The notes under the pieces were generated by a model, which ran no database searches, had not been told where the DNA came from, and saw only the letters and a program-made list of their open reading frames with translations. From Pachyseris speciosa (taxonomy: Eukaryota; Cnidaria; Anthozoa; Scleractinia; Pachyseridae): a stretch of 64,000 nucleotides of DNA. The position numbers and the translations under genes were made by a program. The stretch covers positions 275,001 through 339,000 of the forward strand of contig JAEMWC010000079.1 of the NCBI GenBank assembly GCA_016490735.1. The letters run 5' to 3'. Below, piece after piece: positions 33,344 to 46,300 of this stretch (positions are counted from its first letter, which is position 1; each line of letters starts with the position of its first letter).

Positions 33344-34105
33344 CTACTTTTTGCCTTTTTTCCTTTTCTTGTTTTTAGCACCGCGTCTACTCTCATCGTC
33401 GTCATCATCATCGTCGTCGTCATCATCATCATCGTCATCATCGTCCTCTTCATCATCATCATCATCATCTTCATCGTCGTCATCATCATCTTCCTCCTCT
33501 TCGTCATCGTCATCGTCATCATCTTCGCTGTCCCCAGCGTTCTTAGTAGCGGCTTTGCTGACAGACTGCTTGTGTTTTGGCGCAGGGGCTTCCTCCTCCT
33601 CTTTCTCCCTTTCCTCCTTTTTCTCCAGTAGCCTGTACCACGCTCTCTTGATAGCAAGCATTCGCGAGCACTGATAAACCCCCATCGGTTGATATCCAGC
33701 AGAGCCACTCGCATTCGTCCGACGCCGTCCACGCTTTTAGCCTTAGAAATGTTGGAGTTCCTCTTGTACTTGACGAATACGCGTCGGTGATCTTGCAGGT
33801 AAAACTGGATAATCTTATTTATGTCCCCCTCTATAAACGCATTTTCGTCACTCCGCTGAAAAGCAAGGATTTTAAACAGTGAAAATATATCGTGAAAGTT
33901 TTTCCCAAGTGAATGCAGCCGTGTCTCTCTGAGCTTGTTACCAGCGTCATAAACAAAAGACCCCAATTTTTTACCTCTTTTTTTTTTGTAACGCTAGTAA
34001 AGGCATGCTGTAAACAGCCCATTTGTAAATTTCACTCACTGCTCTGTCAGCGCTTTGCGAAAAAAAAAAAATTGTCTCTCGCAGCGTGAATCCTCCATGA
34101 TCCTA
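33344..34105 (-). pseudogene. Acidic-tailed gene, frame-broken
   Basis: From about 33852 down (a TTTTCAG acceptor lies just before), a frame reads RSDENAFIEGDINKIIQF, then VFVKYKRNSNISKAKSV, then GRMRVALLDINRWG. It then needs a one-base shift at a GGGGG run (about 33684) to continue as YQCSRMLAIKRAWYRLLEK, a Glu/Lys stretch, a long GAT/GAC-coded poly-Asp run and a KKRKKGKK end. A possible 5' exon lies at about 34050-34105 (ATGGAGGATTCACGC), but its phase does not join. I do not recognise the family. The complexity outside the poly-Asp run suggests a true gene or recent pseudogene rather than noise. An assembly error in the homopolymer is possible. Confidence 0.35.
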
Positions 34106-34109
34106 CAAG

Positions 34110-34860
34110 CGAGAGAGACGGCTGCATCACCTGGAGAGCGATGTGAATTGTTTGTGGACACCATGCAGCATCTAAGATGCCGACACGACTGACAACCAGG
34201 AGACTGTTCCAGGTTCTTCTACCATGGACAACGAAACGTAAAAAAATTCGCGGACCGAAACTAAATCAACCAGTAAAGACAAATCACGCGGGAACGACAG
34301 TTAATGAGCGTCCAAATTTTGTTCTCCTTTCAACGCGACATCCCTGCGTTTTCGTTTTATTATTATTATTATTTATTTTTTTTTTTTTGCCATAGAAAAA
34401 AGTCTAATTGCTTTATGCACAGAATGGTTTGTGCGCTCTTTTTTACTCTGCCACAGTTTCAAATTTCACTAAATCTCGAACTTTCTTTTTTTTATTAGCC
34501 GCAGCGTAAAGAAATGCGTGAAAAAGACACCTCAACGTCGAATAACCTGGAACAGTCTAAGGGAAGGTTGTAAAAGAGGATGTAAAGATCGAGGTGAGGA
34601 TAAGATGGTCTTCAGTTCCCTGCCTTCTCGTCCTCTTCCCATCTTCTACTACTCATTGTCAAACTAGAACAGTTAAACACACAGCACACTGATGGTTTGG
34701 GTACAAGGTTACTTCTTTTCAAAAGAATGGTTTAGGAGGATTCACTGTGGAGTTTCATGGGTATCTGTTTAGAAGTTTTGTGTGCGATTTTAATAATATT
34801 ACCTTTGGGAAATTAACATGTCTTCTCTGCGGTTTAAATTATTAAGAAGCTTAATTTATC
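34110..34860. other. No gene seen
   Basis: AT-rich, with T-runs near 34360-34390. Short ORFs only. Nothing recognised. Confidence 0.4.
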
Positions 34861-34992
34861 GACTAAGGCCCGTTTCAAACGTCGAACTTCTCATGTGCCG
34901 AATCTAATGCAAATGAGCGAAAACAATAGATTTTCCTCATTTGCATTAGATTCGGCACATGAGAAGTTCGACGTTTGAAACGGGCCTTAGTC
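34861..34992. repeat. Perfect 57-bp palindrome (fold-back MITE)
   Basis: Arms 34861-34917 and 34936-34992 are exact reverse complements over 57 bp, separated by 18 bp. Ends read GACTAAGGCCCGTTTCAAAC. The absence of any mismatch implies a young insertion or gene conversion between the arms. Confidence 0.85.
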
Positions 34993-36337
34993 ATTCTTTA
35001 TTTTAATTTGAATGGTCTTTGCTTTGGTCTTATTTTTGGCATCGACTGGGGAAGTCCGCTTTCAGCATTAACCATTGACAATATTACAGAATAAAGGAAC
35101 CACATTTTTTTCAAATCCCACTTGCTGAAAGTAAAGAGCTTTTAATACTAATTTATAATAGGTTAATTTGTACATTTAAACTATAAATCATCGGATGTAC
35201 CATCTTTCTTCCAACACAAAAACGCGCAGCATGCGCCCTCATCAGCTATTACGCGATAGAAATATCGAGCTCATAATCTACAGATTATTTAGCGTCAATC
35301 CCATTTATAAATCAGTATCAACGACAAGCTACACAACTTTAAACAAGGTAGTCATAATGCGTTTCAAATTTACAAGATTAAGAATAAATTTATCATTCAC
35401 ATTAACGATCATTACTTTTCGTACCCACTCTTAAATAAAAAATGAAATCCCTGTCAGTTAACGACGAATAGTTATTCTGACTCATAGTTAAGTAGATTCC
35501 TTTGTACATAACCCATGTAACTTCTCTGTTTAATTGTTTAGCGTTTTATAAAAATTTAGGACCTTCCCTTTGACACTTTAAAAAATACGAAATGAAGTTT
35601 GCAGCAGAATTAAAGCAACGTCAGCTTGAATAACGGATATAAAATAGGCACGATACATAGAAAAATGCTCCATTGGAGGGTTAACGCAACCTTCCAGTTT
35701 TTAACTGACTTTCATTGGATGAAGTTTTCAACTTTCGTTGGAACAAGAATTACAAGAGTTATTTTACTGGCCTTTATTCTTACGCGCGAACAAGGAGATC
35801 AATTTGACGTTAAGTACGTGGTTTAGAGAGCATTTTAACATTAAAACGATCAACACAAAGAACTTATGTCAGAAAATGTCAAAATTTCATAGTCATGTGA
35901 AACCTCGAAATTACTAATGAAGAAATACTGTAGCACGGCCAAGCGTCTCGTTAGTAATTTATTTTTCTTTAAACGAACACAGGGCGATAATCACACTATT
36001 GTCAATGAAAAGTTAGCGGTGGTAACGTCAACTGGATTTATTTGTCTTGTTTGGTTGTTAACACTCGATACTCACACTCGTTGATACTGTAGGGAGATTT
36101 TCTTTAACGACAAACTGAATTAGTTGACAGCGTTCAAATTTAACAGACAATCGTTCATTCTGAAGTTTGTGTAAAGCCACTTTTTTAGCTGGATTGTTTG
36201 ATATCATTCACATTTTTTAGAAGAGTTTATTATTTTATCCTGTTAGCAATCAATCTTTGCAAGGACACATAACAAGGGAACCAAAACATGGAGTGACAGT
36301 GACAGTAACAGAAGGAAAGAGGAACAGGTTGACGATA
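34993..36337. other. No gene seen
   Basis: AT-rich sequence with short ORFs only. A piece near 35255-35285 (CGATAGAAATATCGAGCTCATAATCT) recurs near 37725-37755, so a small dispersed repeat is present. Confidence 0.4.
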
Positions 36338-36615
36338 ACACCAACAAAGAAAACACTTCACAGACTCAAGCGTTACGTGACAACAGAAACAAAGAAAACA
36401 CTTCACAGACTCAAGCGTTACGTGACAACAGAAACAAAGAAAACACTTCACAGATTCAAGCTTACGTGACAACAGAAACAAAGAAAACACTTCACAGACT
36501 CAAGCGTTATGTGACAACAGAAACAAAGAAAACACTTCACAGACTCAAGCGTTACGTGACAACATAAACAAGAAAACACTTCACAGACTCAAGCGTTAGT
36601 GACTACAGAAACAAA
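36338..36615. repeat. 45-bp minisatellite
   Basis: About six copies of a 45-bp unit that starts GTGACAACAGAAACAAAG, continues AAAACACTTCACAG and ends ACTCAAGCGTTAC. First and last copies are partial; two copies carry 2-bp deletions. The 86-aa minus-strand ORF with a 15-aa repeat is this array read through. The array lies 3' of the last coiled-coil exon I could place. Confidence 0.9.
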
Positions 36616-37160
36616 GTTTGCACTTGAAATCTTTGCTTTGAAAAAGAAAACTGAAGGATTCAACAACTAACTAATCAGGTCTCGCGCTTAAATTTCCTGG
36701 GCTTATTCATAGTTGACATCACCCAGCAGAAGCGGTGCTAAGTCACATTCTATGTCGTGTTGTGTCCTGTGTCTTTGTTGAGTGGCGTTACAATTGAAAA
36801 ACTAAGCAAGTTTGCAACTCCTTTATGTCCACTTCTGCCACCAACAGATTGCTGTATTTCTTTACTCGTAACACCACGTACCTCTACGAGTCCTAAACTG
36901 TATGATAGCAATTATGCGTAACAATTTTAGGCCGAACGCTTTCGTACGTCCCCACTCATTCGAAGCCAATCTCGTGTCCAGAGCCCGCGTTACACTTATC
37001 CAGCGGAACCGGTATGTTCCTTGTTCAAAGCAAAGAAGTTGTCAAAGGAAAGTTGAAAAAAAAAATAAATAAATAAATAACAACACCGGGGAGAAAATGA
37101 GACATTTCAAAATACACACATCACCACACTGCACATGTTTTGAGTAAATGAGGGACATAC

Positions 37161-40100
37161 TGGACTTGATCTGCTCTAACTGCTCCCTCAGATCTGCAAT
37201 AGTATCGCCTCGCTGTGCAGGGTGTCAAAATGTCAGTTAGTAAACAACTATGGTTGCCAATATAACACTGGCTGATGTAGGTTTCTCTCATGGCCCCCCA
37301 TTACCAGTTGTCGAGTGAGTATATTCAGGAAGAACGAGTTGCTGGATATTCGAGTGAGAATGACTCACAGCGTATCTGTCTGACTATTGCCTTCTTAATT
37401 TGCTTTTAAAATGGCCAAACCATTTCCAAACGAAAAGATAAAATAACATGGCACCGACTGCCAACTTTTCTTCAATTCAATAACCTAGGTGAAGTATACC
37501 AAGTAAATTTAAAGCTTCTTTCTCAACGCATCTATTCTGTGATAGATAGTAAGTAGTGGCTGTTAACAAAATGGCGCCCGCTTCTTCGCGTTTTCGAACT
37601 GTCTGTGAGGAGAATTTTGATAATTTACTTGTTTAGTTTTGAACCACTAGTAGATTTATAATAAAACAATTAGATTATTCGCTCTCAATTTCTATGCGTG
37701 ATAGCTGATTCGGGCTGCGCCCTCACGCAATAGAAATCTCGAGCTCATAATCTAACTGTTAAGTAAAACACAAGTTGAGGAAATGACGACCCGAAGAATA
37801 TATATTCTGAAACAATTTTTTGTCTTTGTTTCAGTTACTTCTTGACTAAATGGACAACTTTCTCATTCATCGAAACCTGTTTGTAACATATTTCCAAAGT
37901 CACGGACAACTTGTCATCAAAGAGTTAAAATTTCGGAGCGACTACACCTGTTTCTCAGATGAATACATACGAGATAAATCCTGGGAAATTCTAATGAAGA
38001 TTTCCAGAAAACAACAATAGTGCTGTAAATAATTAACTACGCCTACGTGCCAATAAACTGAACAATAAATAAAGCCACAGAGTTGCCCGTTTATCTGTGT
38101 GACTATGATAGTCTGCGGCCAGTCACAAAGTTTGCCTCCTTATCGTTCTATAGAGCGGTTTTCAATTGAGTGTCGCTCAGTGATTGGTGGGCAAACTCGC
38201 GCCACTTCTAACCAATGAGAAGCAAAAGGAAACCCAATTGTGACTTACACGCGAATTTTCCCGCGCTTGGCGACGGCTACATGTAATTGCTTCGAATTCT
38301 GATTGGCTCATTGCATTGCTTACTTCTCCTGTGATTAGTCAGAGTAACTACTTTGGTTTAGGTTTTACGACACTCAGTTGAAAAGCGCTCCAAAAAAGTA
38401 TTTGCTTACGCCAAAAATAACTTAGAGTAGCCAGAGAAATAAATTAATCCATACTAATAACAACCTAATTCCTGCACTTACCGTTTGGGCCTCTGATTGT
38501 ATTTTTTGAGTCAATACTGTTCGTAGCGTTTCCACTGTGTTTTCCAGTTTAGCTACTTGAGATGACGTCTAAAAGAAACACCTCAATGTAAAATCACAGT
38601 TCTAGATTTAAAGGATACAAATAGCCCATTTTACAGTTGTGTATTCAGTGACCTGGCCTCTGAGTGGAAGCGAGGCTGGAGGTGACCTTGTCTTGATACA
38701 AACGTCTCTGTCTTTCTCATGCCAATGTGGACCAGTTAGCATAAGAACAACTTGATTTAAATATGAGAAAAACAGTGAGAAGGTCACCACCAGCCTCGTT
38801 TCCATTCATGGGCCAGGTCACTGAGCATGCAACTGTAAACTGGGCCATTGTCTGACTGGCTGCTACTTACTGTAAGAGAGACTCTTTGAGACGACTTCCA
38901 GTTGCCGGTAAACTCTAAATTTAGGTGCTTCACATTTTACAATTTCTATATACTTCATATTTGATTGAAGCGGTCAAGAGAGGATTAGGGCAAGGGGACA
39001 CTTTGTGATGTCACTCAGAAAGGAAATAAATGTGATTTTCGTTCACTTCTGGAGATATTTCAGGACTTACCTGCTGTACGTCCTCCTCCAGCTTGTTGAC
39101 TTTGTTCCGCAGGTCTTCAGTTTCTTCCCGTTCCTCCGCTGGACGCTCGGGCTCAGAATCAGGCTCAGGTTCCTGGACTGGAGGAGTGGGTGACCGCCTA
39201 AACACAAAATAAACTTTGATTCACCTTAACGCGTAGGAATCTTTTACAATAAAATCTGTATATATTATCAAAGCATCTATATTCATCTTTACTTTATGTG
39301 CTTTATGTGTTGGGTAACCTTCAAGAAAACTGGACCGTTATGGACCGTTTAAAAGATTCCAATACGCGATCAACATTGTTTCATCAATAGTTGGATGGAC
39401 GTTTGGTAAAAGTTGAAAGCGAAATGAACATTGTGTGAAAGGTGTTCAAACGGTTTCAAAATCCGCTCAACAACCTCAAAACGTTGATGACAAAAGAACT
39501 GGGAACAAGCTCTCAGTTCCCTTGAGAGGTTGCATTTGTTCAACAAATTAATGTTGACCAAAGAGATCAAACGGCTTCAACACGATTCAACATAGTCGTG
39601 AACAAAAGCATAAACCAATTAAAACCTGTTTAAACACGCTTTCAACGCGCTTTTAGCACTTTCCACACTATTAACAACGTTGGACGGCCTGTATAAACAG
39701 TTTCGACATTCAGTTTGATTCAACAAAATTTGGAAAGAATGTCCTATAGCTGTACAAACATCAAACTTTATCGTCCTTCCGGAGTCTGTTACTCGCTAGA
39801 ACTTACTTCTTCAAATTCCTGGATCATCATCAATATGAAAGACACAAGTGAATATCTTACTCTGCTGCTTTTCTTCTCTCTGTCTCCTCCTTGGCTTCAA
39901 GATCAGCCTTCAATGCTGCCAGTTGGCGCTGAAGTTCATTTATCTACAGAAACAGGAAAAATTTCAAATCAACTTGAATTTACGAACAGTAAAGTGGGGA
40001 GATATGCTCCCCAGCGCGCACTCCATGCATTCGCTAATTGTCATCGGTCAACTACTTTCCTTGGAAAAACCAGTACATTTCATACAGTTAATAGGATTTG

Positions 40101-43100
40101 CATTTTGTTTTACCCTTGCGATCGGTTAAGCCTGGTTTCCATTGAGCACAGACCGTGGGTTTTTTTTTTGGCAAGTGGAAACAAATGCAAGCGCAAACAC
40201 AAACACAAACATAAACACGAACACGAGAATATATTTGATGGATCGCAAAACCCAGGTTTTGTTTATTCACAGACGGAGCTAGCCGACACTATTTGTTCAA
40301 ATCGCTGAGTGAAACAGTACAGAAAAAAAACGAATACAAAATGAGTGCAAAATTTCGGCAAATGGTTTTCAGGGTTAATCTTGGTTTACTTCAAAAACGG
40401 CTGCCTCGAAACAATCCCATACCTTCACTAATCTGCTATCTGGTTTGACGTGCAGGGCGATTGACTGGAAAAGCAAAACTCTGCTTCTTCGCATGTCGTT
40501 AGTTAATCGAAGCTATAAGTTTTCTGATAAAACAATTGCAACTATTTATTGACACTCTTTACGAAACATACAGCAAATCATTGCGGTTACAATTCAATAA
40601 GTTTGTCACTGATAAAAAAGGAGAATTTTAAAATAAAAACTTGCTTTGCAGGCTAATTTTTACATTATTTTTTACACCTCATCTGGAATCGGCCGAAGCT
40701 TGTCTTGCAAATCTCTAAACTGCTGATCAGTGTCCTGACGCCAGGTAGTCACTTGTCCTAAGCTTCTGTTCCTTTCATCCTGGTCAGATTTTCCAAGCTG
40801 TAAAGACATGCAGTGAGGAATTGTTAGCATTACAGCGTGCAGTAGAGCAACTACACCTCGTGAATGCATTAGTTAACTCTGATACTAGAAATGGAAACTT
40901 CTTTCGTGCAGTGTTACTCGAGACGGCTGAAATTGAAGGTGGTTCATGTTTTGCCGGCAGCAGCAGCAGCAGCAGCAGGAGGAGGAGGAGGAGGAAGAGG
41001 TGGACAACAACAACAACTACTACTACTACTAGAACTCAAAAGGAAAAAAGACGACTGGAAGCAGAAGTCACAGGAGGTGCTTTTTGCGAGAAAACTTGAA
41101 GACTTAGCAACGGTACATTGTGATCAACTGCATTAACCCTTTCACCACCAAGGGGCACTTTATAGATTTTACTCTAGCTAACGCCAGACGATTTTACTCG
41201 CCAAAGGTAGGCCACTTGGTGGTGAAAGGGTTAAAGAGTTTGGGCATCAAAATGTTGGGGTTAAAGGGTACACTAGCGACTGGAGTTAACGCTACACTGT
41301 AGGTGCTTCACGCTAAATTGCACTAGCTCTAGAGTTCATCATGTGCTGCAGCTACATTTCACGGTTTATGCTCTTTGACTGTCTGTTAAATGTGTTGTTT
41401 ATAGTGTGCAGTGCATGGTGATGAATTTTAAGAAGATATTTTACCTTTTCATTAGGGCCAACATTCACGATCTAAACATCACATTTAACACAAACAGGTT
41501 CATTGTTAGTCATGCTTTTTATAATGTATTTTATTTCATTCTTCATTACGTTGGGTGTTCAAAAGGTCACAATGATTCGAGAATCCACGGAAATGGCATA
41601 TTCAGTTTCACTTCTCAGGAAAGTGATCAGGTGCTATCGAAAACGAAAAAACCTCAGTTCGCATTTCTCTAAGTATAATTACATTAATTTGTTGATTTAA
41701 CCGGCAAAGACAGCAAAGAATTAGGTTCAATAAATTTTGGAGACAAAACACGTCGACTACAGCGTAGAAAGTTTAGCAGGCTCAGAGAAATGCAGACAAA
41801 AACAAACTAAATAAATAAATTAGATTTATTTAGCGCTAAAATTATGAAATATTCTAAAGCACTTTACAATGTAAGTTCAAATCAATTCAAATCAAATGGA
41901 TTCAAATCCCATCTGGAACTCAGATTTTTTCTGAGTTTCCATTTGGGGTTTCATGCATTCCTATCATGTTGTAAGATTAAAATTATTAACAAAATCGATG
42001 TTGCAGAATCTCAAACAGGTTAAAAAAGATTTAGGTACATATCATTTCTGCAAGAATGAAACACGTACTTTTTGGAGTTTGCGTATGGCGTCTTCCATTT
42101 CTCCTAATCTCTTATTTAGCTTGCTTAGCCTCGTGTCCATATCAGCAAGTCCTTTAACCCCGGAGTTGCTATTCTTGTCCATCATTTCCTTCAATTCGTC
42201 CTTGGCCTGAAAGATGAACACATCACAATGTTTCTAACTGTTCTCTCCAAAACCTCAGCTCAGTACAGTATCTGCAAATTTATCCTACGCAACAACTCGA
42301 TAATAATAATAAAAATTATAACAACAATAACAACAAATCGATTAACGTGTCGTGTTATGTAGCTTACACAATACAATACAAACATTTGCTGCAAAAGATT
42401 TTCACTTTAAGTGTTGACTGCAATTAAACTTTACTTTAAGCGAAACATTTGATTCACAAAACGTTCTCAACGAGCGAGATGAAAACTTCGGTTAACCGCT
42501 AAATCCTGGGTTAAGGCAGTTCTGTTAGACTGTGGAATTGTTGTCTCGCAATGGCGTTGCGAGACAAGTTGCATGAGACATTGCACAGTGTAACAGCGCC
42601 TTTAGAACAACTGGGCCCTGTTTACTTGAATTACATAATGTACTTTAAATTACATTAAAATATTCAAGTTAGCAAATAAAAGTACCCTCTTCTTAAGAAT
42701 AACAATACATGTACAGGTTTCCAATGTCAGATGGGACGCAGGTGGCAATTCTTATAGTCCTCTGAGGTTATATCTTGGAGGTCTACCTTCCTGATTTTCT
42801 TCTTAAAAACATTAATCGATTTGGCCTCTTTTGACATCAGTTCTACTCAAAATGAAGAGAAGTTCGTAAAGTCAGGAATGTGAACCAATACCAGTTCCAT
42901 AACGTTTTTTTTTACTTCAGAGTTCGTTAGAAGTGTAGCTGATATCTGATCATAATTAAAAACAGACTACCTTCTCTACGCTGTCAGACACTTGCGAGTT
43001 GACGCCCGCCAAAGCTTGCTGCAATGTGCTGATAGCCATGTTTAATTTTTCTTGGAGCTGGTTGCATCTGCTGGACAATTTATCACTTTGGGACTGCCTG

Positions 43101-43327
43101 TAAATGACAAACGAAATGTAACACACAGTCACTTGGGGCTGTCATTAACCTTTGGAGACGTTCCAGTGAAAAGTAGCCACCAATGTGAGAATATTCCAAT
43201 TATTTGCCTATTTTATATCTATTTTGTATAGGTAATCACATGATTTCGAGTGCAATTTGGAATAAATAAGCACGAGTAATTTTTTTCAAAGACTCACAAA
43301 ATTTGTGGTCTTTGAAAAAAATTACAA

Positions 43328-43363
<36 letters not shown>

Positions 43364-46300
43364 GTGATTACTTATTAATAATATACATGAAAAAATTGCG
43401 AGATAGCTTCTTAACGTTGCAGAAGCAACGCAACGAAGATAAGGTGAACCAAAACAACAGTTTTCTCGATGTTTTTAAAGCGTTTTTAGCTGTAAAAACT
43501 GGCTAAACAATTACAGGCTATAGCTATAAGGCTACTTTGTTTGCTAAGTGTCTATCAAGCGCTGTAATTATTACCTTCAGGCTTTCTGGTTCGTTATCTT
43601 CGCCTTGTTTGTCCTTGTTTGTTTATTAATCTCGGCGTCACTCCATCAACGGACTCGTAATTCCAATTACGTCGGTAATTCCCTTCTCTGGACACCACTG
43701 TTTCCAAACAGACAGCTAACATACAGTGCTTTTCGCAGCCGTTTCTCCTTTTTCGAGCTGTTTTGCAGCTTCTCTGCTGTTATTGCGGTCACGAAGAAAG
43801 AAAACCTGCTCAAAAAGCCAGCCATTGTTTTGGCTCGCAGAGTCGCTTGCAGCTCTTCAGACTTTGCGCCATTCAGAGGCCGCGTTTGATTGGCTCAATC
43901 GCAGCGCCTTTGTTTATCAACAATCAGAATCCTCAGTTTTTTACCTTGTTTTGCACTGTATTTCCTTTTTTCTGCACCGAATATACCTTTTTTCTGCACC
44001 GGTGTTTCCTAACAACTGCATTTCTCTTAGCCAATCACAATCGAGAAATTTTTTCATGTATATTATTAGCAAAGGAACAGGCCTAAAACCTTTACTACAC
44101 TGGAAAAATAGCAGGAAAACGACGTATATTTTATCACTATTTTATAAAGCAATTCTATGCTTCTAAATTTAAAATAGGATTAAAATAATCTAAGTATTTT
44201 ACAAGCTATTTTTTGGTATGTCATGAGAAAATAGAGATAAAATACATCACTTCTTTTCGTGTATTTTTAAAATACATGTAGGGATAAAATACATGTAGAA
44301 GTAAAACACTTATAAAACAGACAATCTATTCTCCACATCAAGGAAAACAGTTATAACGTAGAACTCAGAAAAATAAAAATAGGGTTAAAATAGGTAATTT
44401 TCTAGCATTAAAACAGGCATAAAACAGAAATAAATTAGGTATGTTTTCCTTAGGGAAGTAATTACCTTGATGTGATTTCTGCATGTAGCACCTTTTCTAT
44501 TCCCTTCCTTCCCTCCTCCATCTGTCTCTCCAGTAACGATATGGACTCATTCAAACGAACAAGACTTTGATCTACCCTCGCCTGTGCCATCTTAAAAGAC
44601 AGTTTATGAATCAAGTTATATGACGAAAGTGCTGACATACCTGTATAATCATTTAGATTTAAGACTCATTGAGTTAAAAAATAACTTGTGTTAAAGGCCA
44701 AATGAACCGAAATTTCAACGTTTTTTTCTTAAGTCAATTTTTATTGAATTGTGTAGCTTAAGTAAGAAATAAACATATTCTGGAGTTTCAGAGTGATCGA
44801 ATATTGTATCCTAGAGATATTGGATGCTGAAAAGTGCTTCGTTTTGGCTTTCGTATTCGTAGAGCGGTCGGGTGAATTGTCGGGAATTTGTCAGAATTAA
44901 CAGTTGTGACGTCACTGTTGGCGAGATGAAAAATTGGGGAACATTAAAAATTACACTAGTGAGTCTTGAAATTAGTGTCGTTTTTTAGCGGAAAGCATTG
45001 TTTTGTGCTGCAATAAACTGCAGCAACAATTCTAAGTGTAAAGTAAGTACTTTCAAGTTTCCTGATGACCCAAAAATACGGAAGGAATGGCTCATAAGAC
45101 TGAAGAGGGAATCGCTTGCTTCTAGGAATGTTCACGCGTTTGTGCAGACCACTGTTTTGCATTTCACACCACACAGCTTCAAACATAATCTCGTGGCAAC
45201 GAGTTCGCTAGTTCCAGCTTTCAAAGGAAAACTGACTTGAAAGAGGATGCCGTACCAACTTTTTTCAAGAATAAAAACGTGGAATCCGAAACAAAAATTG
45301 GCCAGGAAAGAAGTAACACCGACAACAACCCTAGCCTGCCGAATAACGGGACGACTTCAAGCGGCAATTCCTAATCTATTCTTTCAGCTTGTGCAAAACG
45401 CAGAAGGCTAGAAGCAGGCATTTTCCATCTTGTTTGAAACAGCTGGAAGTAGAGTGATCCTTTTGTTCTCTCTGATAATTGTATCTTATATTAAGTTTGC
45501 TGGGATGTGAAGAGCTGAGACGTCCGTGCAAAACCATTGATATTCTTAGGATACTTCACAAATTAATGTGATTTGGTAAGCTGAAGCCACTCTAAAGGCA
45601 CTAAGGCCACATGGTAGCGGGCATTACCCCTTAAATCTACCAAAGCAAAGATTGAGCCCAAGCATTAGCAGCCATGGACAGCTGTTTCGGCATCAGCATG
45701 GCATAGCTAATGCTCAGGCTCAAGTACCCACATATCCATAAAACAAGCAGTGAAAACGTAAAGTTTGTGGGATGTGGCTGGAGTGACAAGGATACCTCAC
45801 AAATTAATGTGATTTGGTAAGCTGAAGCCACTCTAAAGGCACTAAGGCCTCACTGATGAGGCCTAACAAGGCCGAAACAGCTGTCCATGGCTGCTAATGC
45901 TTGGGCTCAATCTTTGCTTTGGCAGATTTAAGGGGTAATGCCCGCTACCATGTGGCCTTAGTGCCTTTAGAGTGGCTTCAGCTTACCAAATCACACTAAT
46001 TTGTGAGGTATCCTTGTCACTCCAGCCACATCCCACAAGCTTTACGTTTTCATATTGATATTCTTATCAGTGGCGTACAAATCGAATTTAAGTATGTACA
46101 GTAGCCGGAAATATATTTAGCCAGAGCTTTTCACTTCGCATCCTTTCGGCAAAGTAAGCGCTTGTTTACATTCAAGGAGGATGATCTTAGTGGTTGGATA
46201 ATAATATCCTAGAAAGCGGAGTAACTGTGTGTCCTCTTCATACGCCAACCTGGACGGGAGTTTGACGTCACGGGAACAAGTTGTCTCAGATTTACAAGCC

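Noticed and set aside
33351..33674. Poly-Ser ORF on +
   Set aside because: Reverse reading of the GAT/GAC-coded poly-Asp run of the minus-strand candidate gene.
36338..36615. CRISPR-like array
   Set aside because: Units are contiguous with no unique spacers, and the genome is eukaryotic; it is a minisatellite.
39715..40308. 197-aa plus-strand ORF
   Set aside because: It spans exon 11 of the coiled-coil gene in antisense and a repeat piece (CAAACACAAACAC run); no family features.
40821..41136. Plus-strand frames in the duplicated segment that read smoothly (for example ALQRAVEQLHLVNAL)
   Set aside because: Compared with the paralogue at 6607, about as many changes alter the amino acid as are silent, and the downstream frame is shifted. 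No constraint is visible.
43726..44166. 107-146-codon plus ORFs
   Set aside because: Inside a TIR element, overlapping in two frames and without recognisable domains.
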